From assembly GCF_003646465.1 (NCBI RefSeq), contig NZ_QZEX01000002.1, positions 638,472 to 702,471 of the forward strand: 64,000 bases of DNA, in the 5' to 3' direction. The notes beneath the pieces were generated by a model that worked only from the letters and a program-made list of their open reading frames with translations, was not told the origin of the DNA and did not search any database. A program made the translations under genes and the position numbers. Numbering within the stretch: position 1 is the first letter of the stretch; each line of letters begins with the position of its first letter. This DNA comes from Chachezhania antarctica (GTDB lineage: Bacteria > Pseudomonadota > Alphaproteobacteria > Rhodobacterales > Rhodobacteraceae). This document shows, one piece after another, positions 25,739 through 34,468 of the stretch.

Positions 25739-26635
25739 TTACGCGCTGGCGAGCATGCCTTTTTCGCCGGCCAGGTCGCGCATCTTCTTCTGCAGCTTTT
25801 CGAAGGCGCGGACCTCGATCTGGCGGATGCGCTCGCGGCTCACGTCGTATTGGCCCGACAGTTCTTCGAGCGTGACCGGCTGATCGGCCAGGCGGCGCTG
25901 GGTCAGGATATCCTTCTCGCGGTCGTTCAACACCTCGAGCGCCTGGGCCAGCATCTCGCGGCGGGCGGTCAACTCGTCCTTCGCCTCGTAATCGCTGGCC
26001 TGGTCGGCGTCTTCATCCTCCAGCCAGTCCTGCCACTGCATGGCACTTTCGCCTTCGGTGCCCACCGTCGCGTTCAACGAGGCATCGCCGCCCGACATCC
26101 GGCGGTTCATCGAGATCACTTCCGTTTCGGTCACGCCCAGATCGGTCGCGATCCGTTTGACGTTGTCCGGGTGCAGATCGCCTTCTTCCAGCGCGCCGAT
26201 GCGGGCCTTGGCCTTGCGCAGATTGAAGAACAGCTTCTTCTGCGCCGAGGTCGTGCCGAGCTTCACCAGGCTCCAGGACCGCAGGATGTATTCCTGGATC
26301 GAGGCGCGGATCCACCACATCGCGTAGGTCGCAAGGCGGAAACCTTTTTCGGGATCGAAACGCTTGACCGCCTGCATCAGGCCCACATTCGCTTCGGAAA
26401 TGACTTCGGCCTGCGGCAGGCCGTAGCCGCGGTAGCCCATGGCGATCTTGGCCGCGAGCCGGAGGTGCGAGGTGACCATCTGGTGGGCCGCCTCCGTGTC
26501 CTGCTCCTCGACCCAGCGCTTGGCCAGCATGTATTCTTGCTCCGGTTCCAGCAGCGGGAACTTCCGGATTTCCTGAAGATACCGGTTCAGCCCCCCTTCA
26601 GGGGTCGGCGCCGGCAGGTTGGCATAATTGGCCAT
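25739..26635 (-). CDS. rpoH: RNA polymerase heat-shock sigma factor, sigma-32 type
   Basis: 298 residues from the ATG at 26635 (MANYANLPAPTPEGGLNRYL), with GGAGGGAC twelve bases upstream. Region 2 includes AAKIAMGYRGYGLPQAEVISEANVG and the core FDPEKGFRLATYAMWWIRASIQEYILRSW. The RpoH box QKKLFFNLRKAKA, which distinguishes heat-shock sigma factors, follows. Region 4 ends with LEELSGQYDVSRERIRQIEVRAFEKLQKKM. It directs RNA polymerase to heat-shock and stress promoters. Rhodobacterales often carry two RpoH paralogues; which one this is cannot be said. A putative -35/-10 pair (TTGCAG, then TAAATC after 16 bases on the minus strand, around 26700) lies upstream. Confidence 0.95.
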   Translation of the reverse strand: MANYANLPAPTPEGGLNRYLQEIRKFPLLEPEQEYMLAKRWVEEQDTEAAHQMVTSHLRLAAKIAMGYRGYGLPQAEVISEANVGLMQAVKRFDPEKGFRLATYAMWWIRASIQEYILRSWSLVKLGTTSAQKKLFFNLRKAKARIGALEEGDLHPDNVKRIATDLGVTETEVISMNRRMSGGDASLNATVGTEGESAMQWQDWLEDEDADQASDYEAKDELTARREMLAQALEVLNDREKDILTQRRLADQPVTLEELSGQYDVSRERIRQIEVRAFEKLQKKMRDLAGEKGMLASA

Positions 26636-26784
26636 CTGGGGTATGTCCCTCCGAATGTAACAGGACTTAACATATGATTTAGGGCGCTTTTGAGCCACTG
26701 CAAGACCTGGGCCAGCAGTATGTCCGCTTTCCGATTTCGCAGAAAGGCCGGAGCCTGTGCGCTCACGCGCATGTGCGGTTCATG

Positions 26785-27813
26785 TCAAGGCTGGCGCAGC
26801 GCGTCCAACAGGTCAACCATGTCCTGCGGCAAGGGTGACCGGAACGTTAACAATTCACCGGTCACCGGGTGTTCGAATCCCAGCAGCCCGGCATGCAGCG
26901 CCTGCCGCGAAAAGGCACCGATCGCTTCGGCGGCCCTGTCGCCCAGTTTCAGGCGACTGGCCCGCCGCGCCCCTCCGTAGAGCGGGTCGCCGATCAGCCC
27001 GTGCCCGGCATGGGCCATGTGCACGCGGATCTGGTGCGTGCGGCCCGTCTCAAGCCGGCAGGTCACCAGGGCCGCGGCGGCCGGAGACCCGAACTGTTCT
27101 TCCACCACGACCCGCGTCACCGCGCGCCGCCCGCCGGACTTCAGCACCGTCTGGCGCTGCCGATCCGTGCGGTGACGACCCAGCTCGGTCGCGATCCGGA
27201 TCGTCCCGCCGGGTTCGAACCCTACCCCTGCCACGCCGCGCAGCCGGGGATCGCCGGGATCGGGTGCGCCGTAGCAGACGGCACCGTAGGCCCGGTCGGC
27301 GGTATGGGCCGCGAATTGCGCCGCGAGCCCGTGATGCGCCGCATCCGACTTGGCCACGACCAGGAGGCCGCTCGTGTCCTTGTCGATCCGGTGCACGATG
27401 CCGGGGCGCTTCACGCCGCCGACTCCGGAAAGATCATCGCCGCAATGGGCCAGCAGCGCGTTCACCAGCGTGCCCGACGGGGTGCCGGGCGCAGGGTGGA
27501 CCACCATGCCTGCGGGCTTGTCGACGACGATCAGGTCGTTGTCTTCATAAACCACCGAGATCGGGATTGGTTCCGGGCCGATGTGGGAAACTTCGGCTTC
27601 TTCCACCGTGATCTCGACCAGTGCGCCCTCTTCCACCCTTGCCTTCGGGTCGCCAGCCACGGCACCATCCACGCGGACAGAGCCGTCGGCGATCAGGCGG
27701 GCCAGGCGCGTGCGAGACAGCGCGGCCTGCTCTGGCACATCGCGCGCCAGGGCCTTATCGAGACGGGACGGTGGATCGGCCGCAATGGCGAAATGAATGG
27801 AACGGGCGCTCAT
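26785..27813 (-). CDS. RluD/RluA-family 23S rRNA pseudouridine synthase
   Basis: 342 residues from the ATG at 27813. An N-terminal S4 domain ([18 protein letters not shown], about residues 33-50) precedes the catalytic domain. The active-site motif [15 protein letters not shown] gives Asp144 as the catalytic aspartate. Other family blocks are [15 protein letters not shown] near 93-107, and [21 protein letters not shown] near 275-295. It isomerises uridines in 23S rRNA; RluD sites are in helix 69, but RluA, RluC and RluD paralogues cannot be separated by eye. Its start codon overlaps, on opposite strands, that of the divergent DUF6476 gene (shared CATG), and it has no obvious Shine-Dalgarno. 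Confidence 0.92.
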   Translation of the reverse strand: MSARSIHFAIAADPPSRLDKALARDVPEQAALSRTRLARLIADGSVRVDGAVAGDPKARVEEGALVEITVEEAEVSHIGPEPIPISVVYEDNDLIVVDKPAGMVVHPAPGTPSGTLVNALLAHCGDDLSGVGGVKRPGIVHRIDKDTSGLLVVAKSDAAHHGLAAQFAAHTADRAYGAVCYGAPDPGDPRLRGVAGVGFEPGGTIRIATELGRHRTDRQRQTVLKSGGRRAVTRVVVEEQFGSPAAAALVTCRLETGRTHQIRVHMAHAGHGLIGDPLYGGARRASRLKLGDRAAEAIGAFSRQALHAGLLGFEHPVTGELLTFRSPLPQDMVDLLDALRQP

Positions 27814-28201
27814 GGGGGACAAGGACGGACAGTTGCAGGGAACGGGTGCGCAGGAAACGCCCCCGGCAGACACCCCCGATGCCGCATGGGACGCCGGGGA
27901 CCACGCCGGTCCGGGGGTGGAGATCGCCTCCTTACGCTTCCTGCGAAGGCTTGTCACGGGGCTGACGGCGGTGATGATCGCGGGCATGGTGATCCTGATC
28001 GCGCTGTTCGTGACGCGCTTCCCGTCGAACGACACGGCCCTGCCCGATGCGATCACCTTGCCCGATGGCACGACGGCCACGGCTTTCACGGTCGGGTCCG
28101 GCTGGTACGCTGTGGTGACGGGGGACGACCGGATCCTGATCTACGACCGCAATACGGGCGATCTGCGTCAGACCGTCCGGATCAAAACCGAAACCGACTG
28201 A
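27812..28201 (+). CDS. Small single-pass membrane protein (DUF6476-like)
   Basis: 129 residues from the ATG at 27812; an in-frame start at 27797 would add five residues. A variable acidic/Gly-rich N-terminus (about 1-45) leads to [20 protein letters not shown], one membrane helix near 50-72. A short beta-rich extracytoplasmic domain follows, with [35 protein letters not shown] and TVRIKTE. I recall this arrangement next to RluA-type genes in Rhodobacterales under the name DUF6476; no function is known. Its start overlaps the divergent pseudouridine-synthase start, so the two promoters must each lie within the other's coding region. Confidence 0.75.
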   Translation: MGDKDGQLQGTGAQETPPADTPDAAWDAGDHAGPGVEIASLRFLRRLVTGLTAVMIAGMVILIALFVTRFPSNDTALPDAITLPDGTTATAFTVGSGWYAVVTGDDRILIYDRNTGDLRQTVRIKTETD

Positions 28202-28222
28202 CCCGCTGGCCTTGCGCTGACC

Positions 28223-28480
28223 CTAGCGCGCGGCCTTCTTTTCGGCTTCGGCGCCCGGCGCCTCGCGCAGGTTCTGCAGCACCGCGGGCACCTTGAAGTT
28301 CGGGTTGGACCGCATGGTCGACACGAACAGCGACACGCAGCCACCGCAATCGGCCTTCTTGCCAAGCGCGTGGTAGATCTTGCCGACGGTGATGATCGTG
28401 TCAGGGTCCGAGGCGCGCATCCAGTCGATGGCTGACATGATGTCACGATCGCTGACCTGGGTGCAGTGACAGATGATCAT
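28223..28480 (-). CDS. Bacterioferritin-associated ferredoxin-like [2Fe-2S] protein
   Basis: 85 residues from the ATG at 28480 (MIICHCTQVSDRDIMSAIDW). The four cluster-ligand cysteines are Cys4 and Cys6 (CHC) and Cys45 and Cys48 (ADCGGCVS), the Bfd/NifU-type [2Fe-2S] arrangement. Bfd proteins release iron from bacterioferritin. The C-terminal tail (about 60-85) is longer than in E. coli Bfd (64 residues). It is convergent with the DUF6476 gene, 21 bases apart. The AT-rich upstream stretch around 28600-28660 (TTGTTTTAGTAAGTATTGAG on the minus strand) is the likely promoter and could hold an iron-responsive operator, but no consensus Fur, Irr or RirA box is certain. Confidence 0.88.
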   Translation of the reverse strand: MIICHCTQVSDRDIMSAIDWMRASDPDTIITVGKIYHALGKKADCGGCVSLFVSTMRSNPNFKVPAVLQNLREAPGAEAEKKAAR

Positions 28481-28695
28481 GGCGGCAAGCCCTTCGCTTC
28501 CGGTTGTCGTGCCGGCGGCAAGGCGGTTCGCCTGCCGGATGCACTGTCTGGGGTGGTCCTGGCTGTCCGTCCGAATCTGGCGGCTGGCTCGCGACTGCTC
28601 AATACTTACTAAAACAATCGGATATAGCAAACCCTCTTCACATCGCATTTTCGCGATTGGTGGATCCTTGCTTCATTTGTGGGCAGAGCGCGGGT

Positions 28696-29405
28696 TCAGC
28701 GACAGGCCAGCACGGCGTCCATTTGCGACGGTCCGTGGTTGAGGGCCGTGGCGACGGGGCGCCCGCCCTCCAGGTGCACAAGCACGATGTTGCGCCAGCC
28801 GGAATCGAGCAGCACCAGTTCGGGCCGCGCACCGCAGGTGCGCAGGCCGCCCGCGATCTCCGGATCACCGATGCGGTGGTTGGTAACGCCGGTGACGGTG
28901 GCCACCGGCTCCAGCTTGCCATTGCGAAAACGCAGGATCTTGAGTTCCCGGGCCAGATGCGGCCGGTCGACATAGGCGATTTCGACGAAGCCGTCGCCAT
29001 CCATGTCCCCCGCCCCCGAGGGCGCCAGCCAGCGATTGGCGCGACCGATATGGGGGGTGGCGGCGATCTTGCCGGTCTCGTCGTAGATGGCGAGCTGCGC
29101 GCCAAGGGAGACGTCAGTCTCAACGACGATCACTTCCACGTCGCCATCCCCATCGACATCGACAAGGCGCGGGGCGGTATCTTCGAACACGCGGCTTTCG
29201 GGCAGCAGCAGCGTGCTGCGCACGGATGCGTCGCCATCGCGCGAGGTCAGTTCCAGCGCGCCCCATTCGACGGCATCGCCCAGCACGCCATGGGCGTAGC
29301 GGGTGGTCGGTTCGGTATAGTGGGCCGACACGATATCGGCCCGGGCGGCGCCCGCAAGCGCCGCGGCAGAGCAGAGGACCGCGGCGAGCTGCGCGGCCCC
29401 ACGCA

Positions 29406-29406
<1 letters not shown>
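28696..29406 (-). CDS. Exported FG-GAP/VCBS repeat protein
   Basis: 236 residues with a signal peptide (AAQLAAVLCSAAALAGAARAD). Two calcium-binding-like repeat motifs are evident, DVDGDGDVEV near residue 72 and DMDGDGFVEI near residue 120, as found in FG-GAP/VCBS beta-propellers, with a third weaker blade after ITGNPE-like RIGDPEI. The short length would make only a partial propeller, perhaps completed by oligomerisation. The start overlaps the stop of the upstream ferredoxin gene by one base (TGATG), indicating translational coupling. The link between a secreted beta-propeller and a cytoplasmic ferredoxin is not understood. Probable periplasmic location; function unknown. Confidence 0.78.
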
Positions 29407-30326
<920 letters not shown>

Positions 30327-30346
30327 CAGGTGCAGGTGGGAACAGG

Positions 30347-30871
30347 TTGAAGACCGTGCGCGCAAAATCCGGGGTGATGGCGCTTGCCGGGATGCTTGCG
30401 GCCTGCCAGCCATTCATCCCCCCCTACGACGACACGAACGACCCGGCCCGCGCGCCCAAGGCGACCTGCATCACCACCTACACCCGCCCCGCCGTGATCA
30501 GAACGGAAACGGTCCAGACCCTTCTGCGCCCGGCCCGGCCCGCGGCCGATGGCACAGCGGCGCAAGAGGCCCGGTACAAGACCACCAGCCGCCAGGTGAT
30601 CGTGCAAAAGCGCGAGACGCGCCCCGTCGACACCCCCTGCCCCGACACCATGACGCCCGACTACATCGCCAGCCTGCAACGCGCGCTGAAGATCCGCGGG
30701 CTCTACACGGGGGCCGCGACCGGTACGCTGGATGCCGACACCCGCGCCGCCATCCGCGCCTACCAGCGCCCGCGGGGCATGGACTGGGACGTCCTGACGC
30801 TTCAGACCGCGCAATCGCTGGGCCTGTCGGCGGTCCCGCGGGACGGCAGCGGGCGCACACCAAACAATTGA
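30347..30871 (+). CDS. Lipoprotein with peptidoglycan-binding domain
   Basis: 174 residues with a TTG start at 30347 and AGGTGGGAACAGG just upstream. The lipobox is MLAAC at about residues 16-20, predicting lipidation on Cys20 and outer-membrane or inner-membrane anchoring. A variable Thr/Arg-rich segment follows. The last 80 residues include a PG_binding_1 domain: YIASLQRALKIRGLYTGAA, TGTLDADTRAAIRAYQRPRG, near 105-145. It is 20 bases after the OB-fold gene, so it might be read through from the SOS promoter, although its own GC-rich context has no obvious terminator. It probably tethers to the cell wall. Confidence 0.78.
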   Translation: MKTVRAKSGVMALAGMLAACQPFIPPYDDTNDPARAPKATCITTYTRPAVIRTETVQTLLRPARPAADGTAAQEARYKTTSRQVIVQKRETRPVDTPCPDTMTPDYIASLQRALKIRGLYTGAATGTLDADTRAAIRAYQRPRGMDWDVLTLQTAQSLGLSAVPRDGSGRTPNN

Positions 30872-30940
30872 CCGCATCCCGCCCGGCGGCCAAACTGTCC
30901 GAAACGGGCCGTAGGCCACCGAACACCGGGGGGAACGGTC

Positions 30941-31615
30941 ATGTCGCAACGGGTCTTGCCGCAGACGGGCTTCTTGTCCGACGCCTCCGACCAGCTGAAA
31001 TCCATGCTGAACGCGCTGGCGACCGAGGTCGCCCTGAAACCCGGCGAGGTGCTTTTTGAACAGGGCAACATCGGCGATGCCTTCTATGCCGTGCTGACCG
31101 GTGCGCTTGAAATCAGCGTGCTGTCCCAGGACGGCCGCAAGCTGGTGCTGGCGCTGATCCGCCCCGGCAGCCTGTTCGGAGAGATCGCGCTGTTCGATCC
31201 CGGCCCCCGCACCGCGACCCTGTCGGCGGTCGAGCCCAGTACCGTCCTCAGGGTCCGCAATGCGGATGTGCTGGCCCGGATCCGCGAGACTCCGGACCTG
31301 GCCGTCGACATGATCACGCTGGCCGGGCAGCGGATGCGCGCGATGAACACGCAATACAGCGAACAGGTCTTCCTCGCCCTCCAGCCCCGGCTGGCCCGCA
31401 AGATCCTGGCGCTGACCGCCGATCTGGCCACGCCCACCGACCCCCTGCGCCTGAACCAGTCGCAGTTCGCCGATTTCGTCGGCGCCACGCGCGAGGCGGT
31501 ATCGAAAACCCTGTCGGAATGGAAACGGCTGGGCGTGATCGAGGCCAGCCGCGCCGGGCTGATAGTCGTGGACCGGCCGGCGCTGGAAACGCTGGCCTGT
31601 CTCGACCGGATCTGA
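30941..31615 (+). CDS. Crp/Fnr-family transcriptional regulator (cAMP-receptor type)
   Basis: 224 residues. The cyclic-nucleotide-binding domain (about 20-130) has GEVLFEQGNIGDAFYAVLTG and the phosphate-binding loop FGEIALFDPGPRTATLSAV (about 79-97), which retains the E and R of nucleotide-binding members. No N-terminal Cys cluster is present, so it is not an FnrL-type oxygen sensor. A long dimerisation helix precedes the winged HTH, whose recognition helix is TREAVSKTLSEWKRLG with Arg184, Glu185 and Lys189 at the positions that contact TGTGA in CRP. A TGTGA-N6-TCACA palindrome lies 241 bases downstream, before the small ORF at 31947, a likely target. Confidence 0.93.
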   Translation: MSQRVLPQTGFLSDASDQLKSMLNALATEVALKPGEVLFEQGNIGDAFYAVLTGALEISVLSQDGRKLVLALIRPGSLFGEIALFDPGPRTATLSAVEPSTVLRVRNADVLARIRETPDLAVDMITLAGQRMRAMNTQYSEQVFLALQPRLARKILALTADLATPTDPLRLNQSQFADFVGATREAVSKTLSEWKRLGVIEASRAGLIVVDRPALETLACLDRI

Positions 31616-31653
31616 CGGCAAGACCCATTGTCTGAAACCGGGTAGAACCCCCT

Positions 31654-31759
31654 GGGGCGGAACGGTGCGTGAAGACCCCGCACCCTACAGGCCAAGGTTC
31701 CCGCGACGGTGATCGCCTTCCGACGGTCGGTAGGGTGCGTGGTCTCCACGCACCGCCCC
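31654..31759. repeat. Pair of inverted GGTGCGTG hairpin units (MITE/BIME-like)
   Basis: The left unit (31654-31688, GGGGCGGAACGGTGCGTG onward) and the right unit (31730-31759) are inverted copies sharing GGGGCGG, GGTGCGTG, AGACC and GCACCCTAC. The right unit contains a perfect hairpin GGTGCGTGG-TCT-CCACGCACC (31734-31754). A 41-base unrelated spacer separates them. This is the main content of the 331-base gap between the crp-type gene and the small ORF. Confidence 0.7.
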
Positions 31760-31855
31760 GGTGGACGCAATCCCCGACATATCCCCTGTCATTCTTGACA
31801 TTCGGTGACCCGCCATGGGCGCCGTTCGCAAAAAACTTCGGAAAAACTTTCGCTC

Positions 31856-31871
31856 TGTGAACCAGTTCACA
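31856..31871 (+). promoter_or_regulatory. Crp-type palindrome TGTGA-N6-TCACA
   Basis: TGTGA (31856-31860), ACCAGT, TCACA (31867-31871) is a perfect 16-base palindrome matching the CRP consensus. In fact TGTGAA-CCAG-TTCACA pairs fully. It lies about 75 bases before the start codon of the 42-residue ORF and downstream of a Crp/Fnr-family gene. A TTGACA at 31795-31800 is upstream but has no good -10 partner. Confidence 0.7.
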
Positions 31872-31946
31872 TCGCGGGCGGCGGGAATCGGGCAGTTTGG
31901 GTTCAAGACGGGGCAACGGCCCCACACACCCAAAGGAGAGCCCAGC

Positions 31947-32075
31947 ATGATGTACCCCCGCCTGCACTGCCCGATCACCGGCACCGCCCCGTTCGCGGCG
32001 CCGACCTCGGATACCTTTCGGGTGATCGCCGGCTGGATCGCCGCCCAGAACACCCGCTTCCGCCGCAGCACGTAA
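31947..32075 (+). CDS. Uncharacterised 42-residue protein
   Basis: A short gene with a strong, well-placed Shine-Dalgarno (AGGAG at 31933-31937, about nine bases before the ATG), ending in TAA. The protein begins MMYPRLHCPITGTAPFAAPT and is slightly basic, with one Cys and a moderately hydrophobic segment (SDTFRVIAGWIAAQN) that could be an amphipathic helix. No family is recognised. A Crp-type palindrome upstream and the adjacent regulator gene suggest regulated expression. The strong ribosome site and regulated context argue that it is translated; there is no homology evidence, so it remains tentative. Confidence 0.55.
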   Translation: MMYPRLHCPITGTAPFAAPTSDTFRVIAGWIAAQNTRFRRST

Positions 32076-32302
32076 GGCGAGGATACCAGAGCCCGGTCCT
32101 GAACCGGAACGCTCTCCCCAACGCTTCCCGGTCCATTCTGCCCATCCCCGGGCCGGGAACGGACGGTCGGTCATCGCCTCACGATGGCCGGCCGTCATGG
32201 AAGATCCGGGGCGGCATGTATCTGCCCCCCGAACACCGTCCCGGGTCTTCCACTATCTGCCGAACCGGCCGCGCCAATCCCCCTCGGTGCAGGCCGAAAC
32301 TC

Positions 32303-32339
32303 AAAACCCCCACATGCAGTTGCATGCGGGGGTTTTTTT
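32303..32339. terminator. Strong bidirectional Rho-independent terminator
   Basis: AAAACCCCC-A-CATGC (32303-32317) pairs with GCATG-C-GGGGG (32322-32332), with one mismatch and a four-base loop, followed by seven Ts on the plus strand (32333-32339). On the minus strand the T-run is TTTTGAGTTT. It ends the degP transcript (stop 37 bases away) and any plus-strand transcript from the small ORF. The remaining 227 bases (32076-32302) show no gene or repeat that I can support. Confidence 0.88.
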
Positions 32340-32376
32340 GTCCGGAGCCGGGCGGGACACGCCCGGAACGTCGATC

Positions 32377-33885
32377 TTACTCGGCGTCGTCTTTCGGCTC
32401 TTCTTCTTCGAGCGACAGCGCGACGAAGCGCGGTTCCGCGTTGCGGCGGACCAGAAGCAGGATCGACTTGCGGCCCGCTTCTTCCGCGCCGGCGATACGC
32501 TCCTGGAAACCGTCGAGCGTTTCGACCTTCTGCTGGCCTGCCTCGGTGATCAGGTCACCGGCGCGAAGACCCTTTTCGAACGCCTGGCTCATCTCGTCGA
32601 CCGACAGGATCACCAGCCCGGACGAATCTTCGGGAAGGCTCATTTCCTCGCGCATGGTCTGCGTCAGCGGGCGCAGGGTCAGGCCAAGGACGTCCAGTTC
32701 CTCTTCCGGGGCGGCGTCTTCGTCCTGTTGCAGGGCAACAGGTGTGCCTTCGGCCTCTTCCCGGCGGCCCAGCGTGACCTTGACGTCCTGCATGGCGCCA
32801 TCGCGGAAGATCTTCACGCGGACCGTCTTGCCGACGGTGGCGCTGCCAACCTCGCGGACCAGTTCACGCGTGTCCGTCACCGGTTCGCCGTCGAAGGCCA
32901 GGATCACGTCGCCCGATTTCAGCCCGGCCTCCTTCGCAGGACCGTCCGGCACATCGGTGATCAGCGCGCCTTCGGCCGCGTCGAGACCCATCGCCTCGGC
33001 CACGTCATCGGTCACGTCCTGGATACGGACACCCAGCCAGCCACGGCGGGTTTCGCCGAATTCACGCAGCTGGTCGACGACCTTGGTCACGACGTTGGAT
33101 GCCATCGAGAAGCCGATCCCGATCGAACCGCCATTGGGCGACAGGATCGCGGTGTTCACGCCGATCACGTCGCCGTCCATGTCGAACAGCGGCCCGCCCG
33201 AGTTGCCGCGGTTGATGGCGGCGTCGGTCTGGATGTAATCGTCATAGGTGCCGCTCAGCGCGCGGTTGCGGGCCGAAACGATCCCGACGGACGCCGAGAA
33301 GCCCTGCCCCAGCGGGTTGCCCATGGCCAGAACCCAGTCGCCCACGCGGGCGGCATCGCTGTCGCCGAACTTGACGAAGCCCAGCGGCTCGTCGCTTTCG
33401 ACCTTCAGCAGCGCGATGTCGGTCTTGGGATCGGTGCCCACCAGCGTTGCCGGCAGCTCCTCGCCCGAGAAGAACTCGACCAGGATTTCGTCCGCGCCTT
33501 CGATGACGTGGTTGTTGGTGACGACATAGCCGTCTTCCGAGATCACGAAGCCGGAGCCAAGGGCCGACGACCGGCGCGGCCGGCGTTCCTCGCCCTCGGG
33601 CTGGTTGCGGTCGCGGAAGTCGCGGAACAGGTCCTCGAAGGGGGAGCCTTCGGGCACGATCCCCTGCGGGCCGGTGGGCCGTTCGACCATCGTGGTGGTG
33701 GTGATGTTGACGACCGACGGGCTGACCTTCTCGGTCAGCGGCGCCAGGCTTTCAGGTTTCGCCTGAGCGTAGGCGACCTGAAGGGCCAGGAACAGAAGCG
33801 TCACCGCGCCGAGCAGCACGGCCCGGGCCGAAAGCCTGCGCGCTTCAGGTTGGACGTCTGGGAAAGGAATTGCCTGTAGCTGCAA
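32377..33885 (-). CDS. Periplasmic Do-like serine protease/chaperone (DegP/HtrA family)
   Basis: 502 residues. The start is a TTG (33885-33883), supported by AAGGAGA nine bases upstream; no ATG is better placed. A signal/anchor (ARAVLLGAVTLLFLALQVAYAQ) ends near residue 41. The trypsin domain has an intact triad: His in TNNHVIEG, Asp in KTDIALLKV, and Ser in RGNSGGPLFD. Two PDZ domains follow (MGLDAAEGALITDVPDGPAKE near 285-375, and SSGLVILSVDEMSQAFEKGL near 420-500). It degrades or refolds misfolded envelope proteins. It is followed by a strong terminator; the genes upstream on the same strand, DUF2065, hflC and hflK, also serve membrane-protein quality control. Confidence 0.96.
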   Translation of the reverse strand: MQLQAIPFPDVQPEARRLSARAVLLGAVTLLFLALQVAYAQAKPESLAPLTEKVSPSVVNITTTTMVERPTGPQGIVPEGSPFEDLFRDFRDRNQPEGEERRPRRSSALGSGFVISEDGYVVTNNHVIEGADEILVEFFSGEELPATLVGTDPKTDIALLKVESDEPLGFVKFGDSDAARVGDWVLAMGNPLGQGFSASVGIVSARNRALSGTYDDYIQTDAAINRGNSGGPLFDMDGDVIGVNTAILSPNGGSIGIGFSMASNVVTKVVDQLREFGETRRGWLGVRIQDVTDDVAEAMGLDAAEGALITDVPDGPAKEAGLKSGDVILAFDGEPVTDTRELVREVGSATVGKTVRVKIFRDGAMQDVKVTLGRREEAEGTPVALQQDEDAAPEEELDVLGLTLRPLTQTMREEMSLPEDSSGLVILSVDEMSQAFEKGLRAGDLITEAGQQKVETLDGFQERIAGAEEAGRKSILLLVRRNAEPRFVALSLEEEEPKDDAE

Positions 33886-33972
33886 TGGAGCTCTCCTTGG
33901 TGGACATGTTTTTGAGTGCCTTGGGACGTGGGCCGGTGAGTGGTCCCGCCCGTCCGGTATGAGTGCATCCTA

Positions 33973-33988
33973 GTGACATCTCCGTCAC
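33973..33988. promoter_or_regulatory. GTGAC-N6-GTCAC inverted repeat upstream of the DegP-type gene
   Basis: GTGAC (33973-33977) and GTCAC (33984-33988) form a palindromic half-site pair 88 bases before the TTG start. It could be an operator for an envelope-stress regulator, but no specific factor is recognised. The 362-base gap 33886-34247 otherwise holds the AT-rich promoter stretch around 34010-34060 and repeat copy 5. Confidence 0.35.
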
Positions 33989-34125
33989 AGGCAAAGCAAG
34001 ACACGAGAGGGTTAACCAGATGTGACTGGACTGTGAGAGATTGTAATAAAACGCGTTTCGACGGCGGATCTCTGCCGTTCCATCCCGCGAATCAGCCAAC
34101 ATGGGCTTACAACGCCCTTTGGGAA

Positions 34126-34205
34126 GGATCGCGCCCGGGGCGGCAAGGAGGATCCCGGACCGGGATCCGACGGGGTGGGCGGGCGGGCCGCGCCGGGCGC
34201 GATCC
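34126..34205 (+). repeat. Nested hairpin/G-quadruplex intergenic repeat, copy 5
   Basis: Outer arms GGATCGCGCCCGGGGCGGC (34126-34144) and GCCGCGCCGGGCGCGATCC (34187-34205) pair at 18 of 19 positions. The inner stem GGATCCCG (34150-34157), loop GAC, CGGGATCC (34161-34168) is perfect and is preceded by AAGGA. The G motif GGGTGGGCGGGCGGG lies at 34173-34187. This is the only copy not directly 3' of a plus-strand gene: it lies between the degP promoter region and the 3' end of DUF2065. Confidence 0.88.
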
Positions 34206-34240
34206 GGCGGCGACACGTTCGGCACGGGGAAAAATGAAAA

Positions 34241-34260
34241 GGGCGGGTCAGAACCCGCCC
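34241..34260 (-). terminator. Rho-independent terminator overlapping the DUF2065 stop codon
   Basis: On the minus strand GGGCGGGT-TCTG-ACCCGCCC is a perfect 8-bp hairpin followed by TTTTCATTTTT. The TGA stop of the DUF2065 gene (34250-34248) is inside the stem, so translation termination and hairpin formation compete. It ends the hflK-hflC-DUF2065 transcript. Confidence 0.85.
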
Positions 34261-34445
34261 AGTAGATCCGCCAGCCAGATCAGGATCAGGCCCAGCACGC
34301 AGGCCAGAAGCCCGGCCTGCGGCCGGGCGGGCTCGGGCAGGGTGCGCAAGATTTCAAGCATCCGCTCCACCATCCCGGGCGCCATGGCCCAGACCAGCCC
34401 TTCGATCAGAAGGACCAGCCCGAGCCCGAGAAGGAGCCACGCCAT
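34248..34445 (-). CDS. DUF2065 family small membrane protein (YjeT-like)
   Basis: 65 residues consisting of two predicted membrane helices: MAWLLLGLGLVLLIEGLVWA and LLACVLGLILIWLADLLGGF, joined by a short charged segment MVERMLEILRTLPEPARPQ. This length and layout match DUF2065/YjeT, which is usually encoded next to hflK-hflC. Here it follows hflC by 23 bases on the same strand and ends the operon, its stop codon lying within a terminator hairpin. Its function is unknown; linkage implies an association with the HflKC-FtsH complex at the inner membrane. Confidence 0.9.
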   Translation of the reverse strand: MAWLLLGLGLVLLIEGLVWAMAPGMVERMLEILRTLPEPARPQAGLLACVLGLILIWLADLLGGF

Positions 34446-34468
34446 GCCCGGCTCCTCTCAGGGACCGC

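Noticed and set aside
31314-32198. A 294-codon minus-strand frame across the crp-type gene and its downstream gap
   Set aside because: Half of it is antisense to the regulator, and it has no domain; the region's repeat and palindrome explain the rest.
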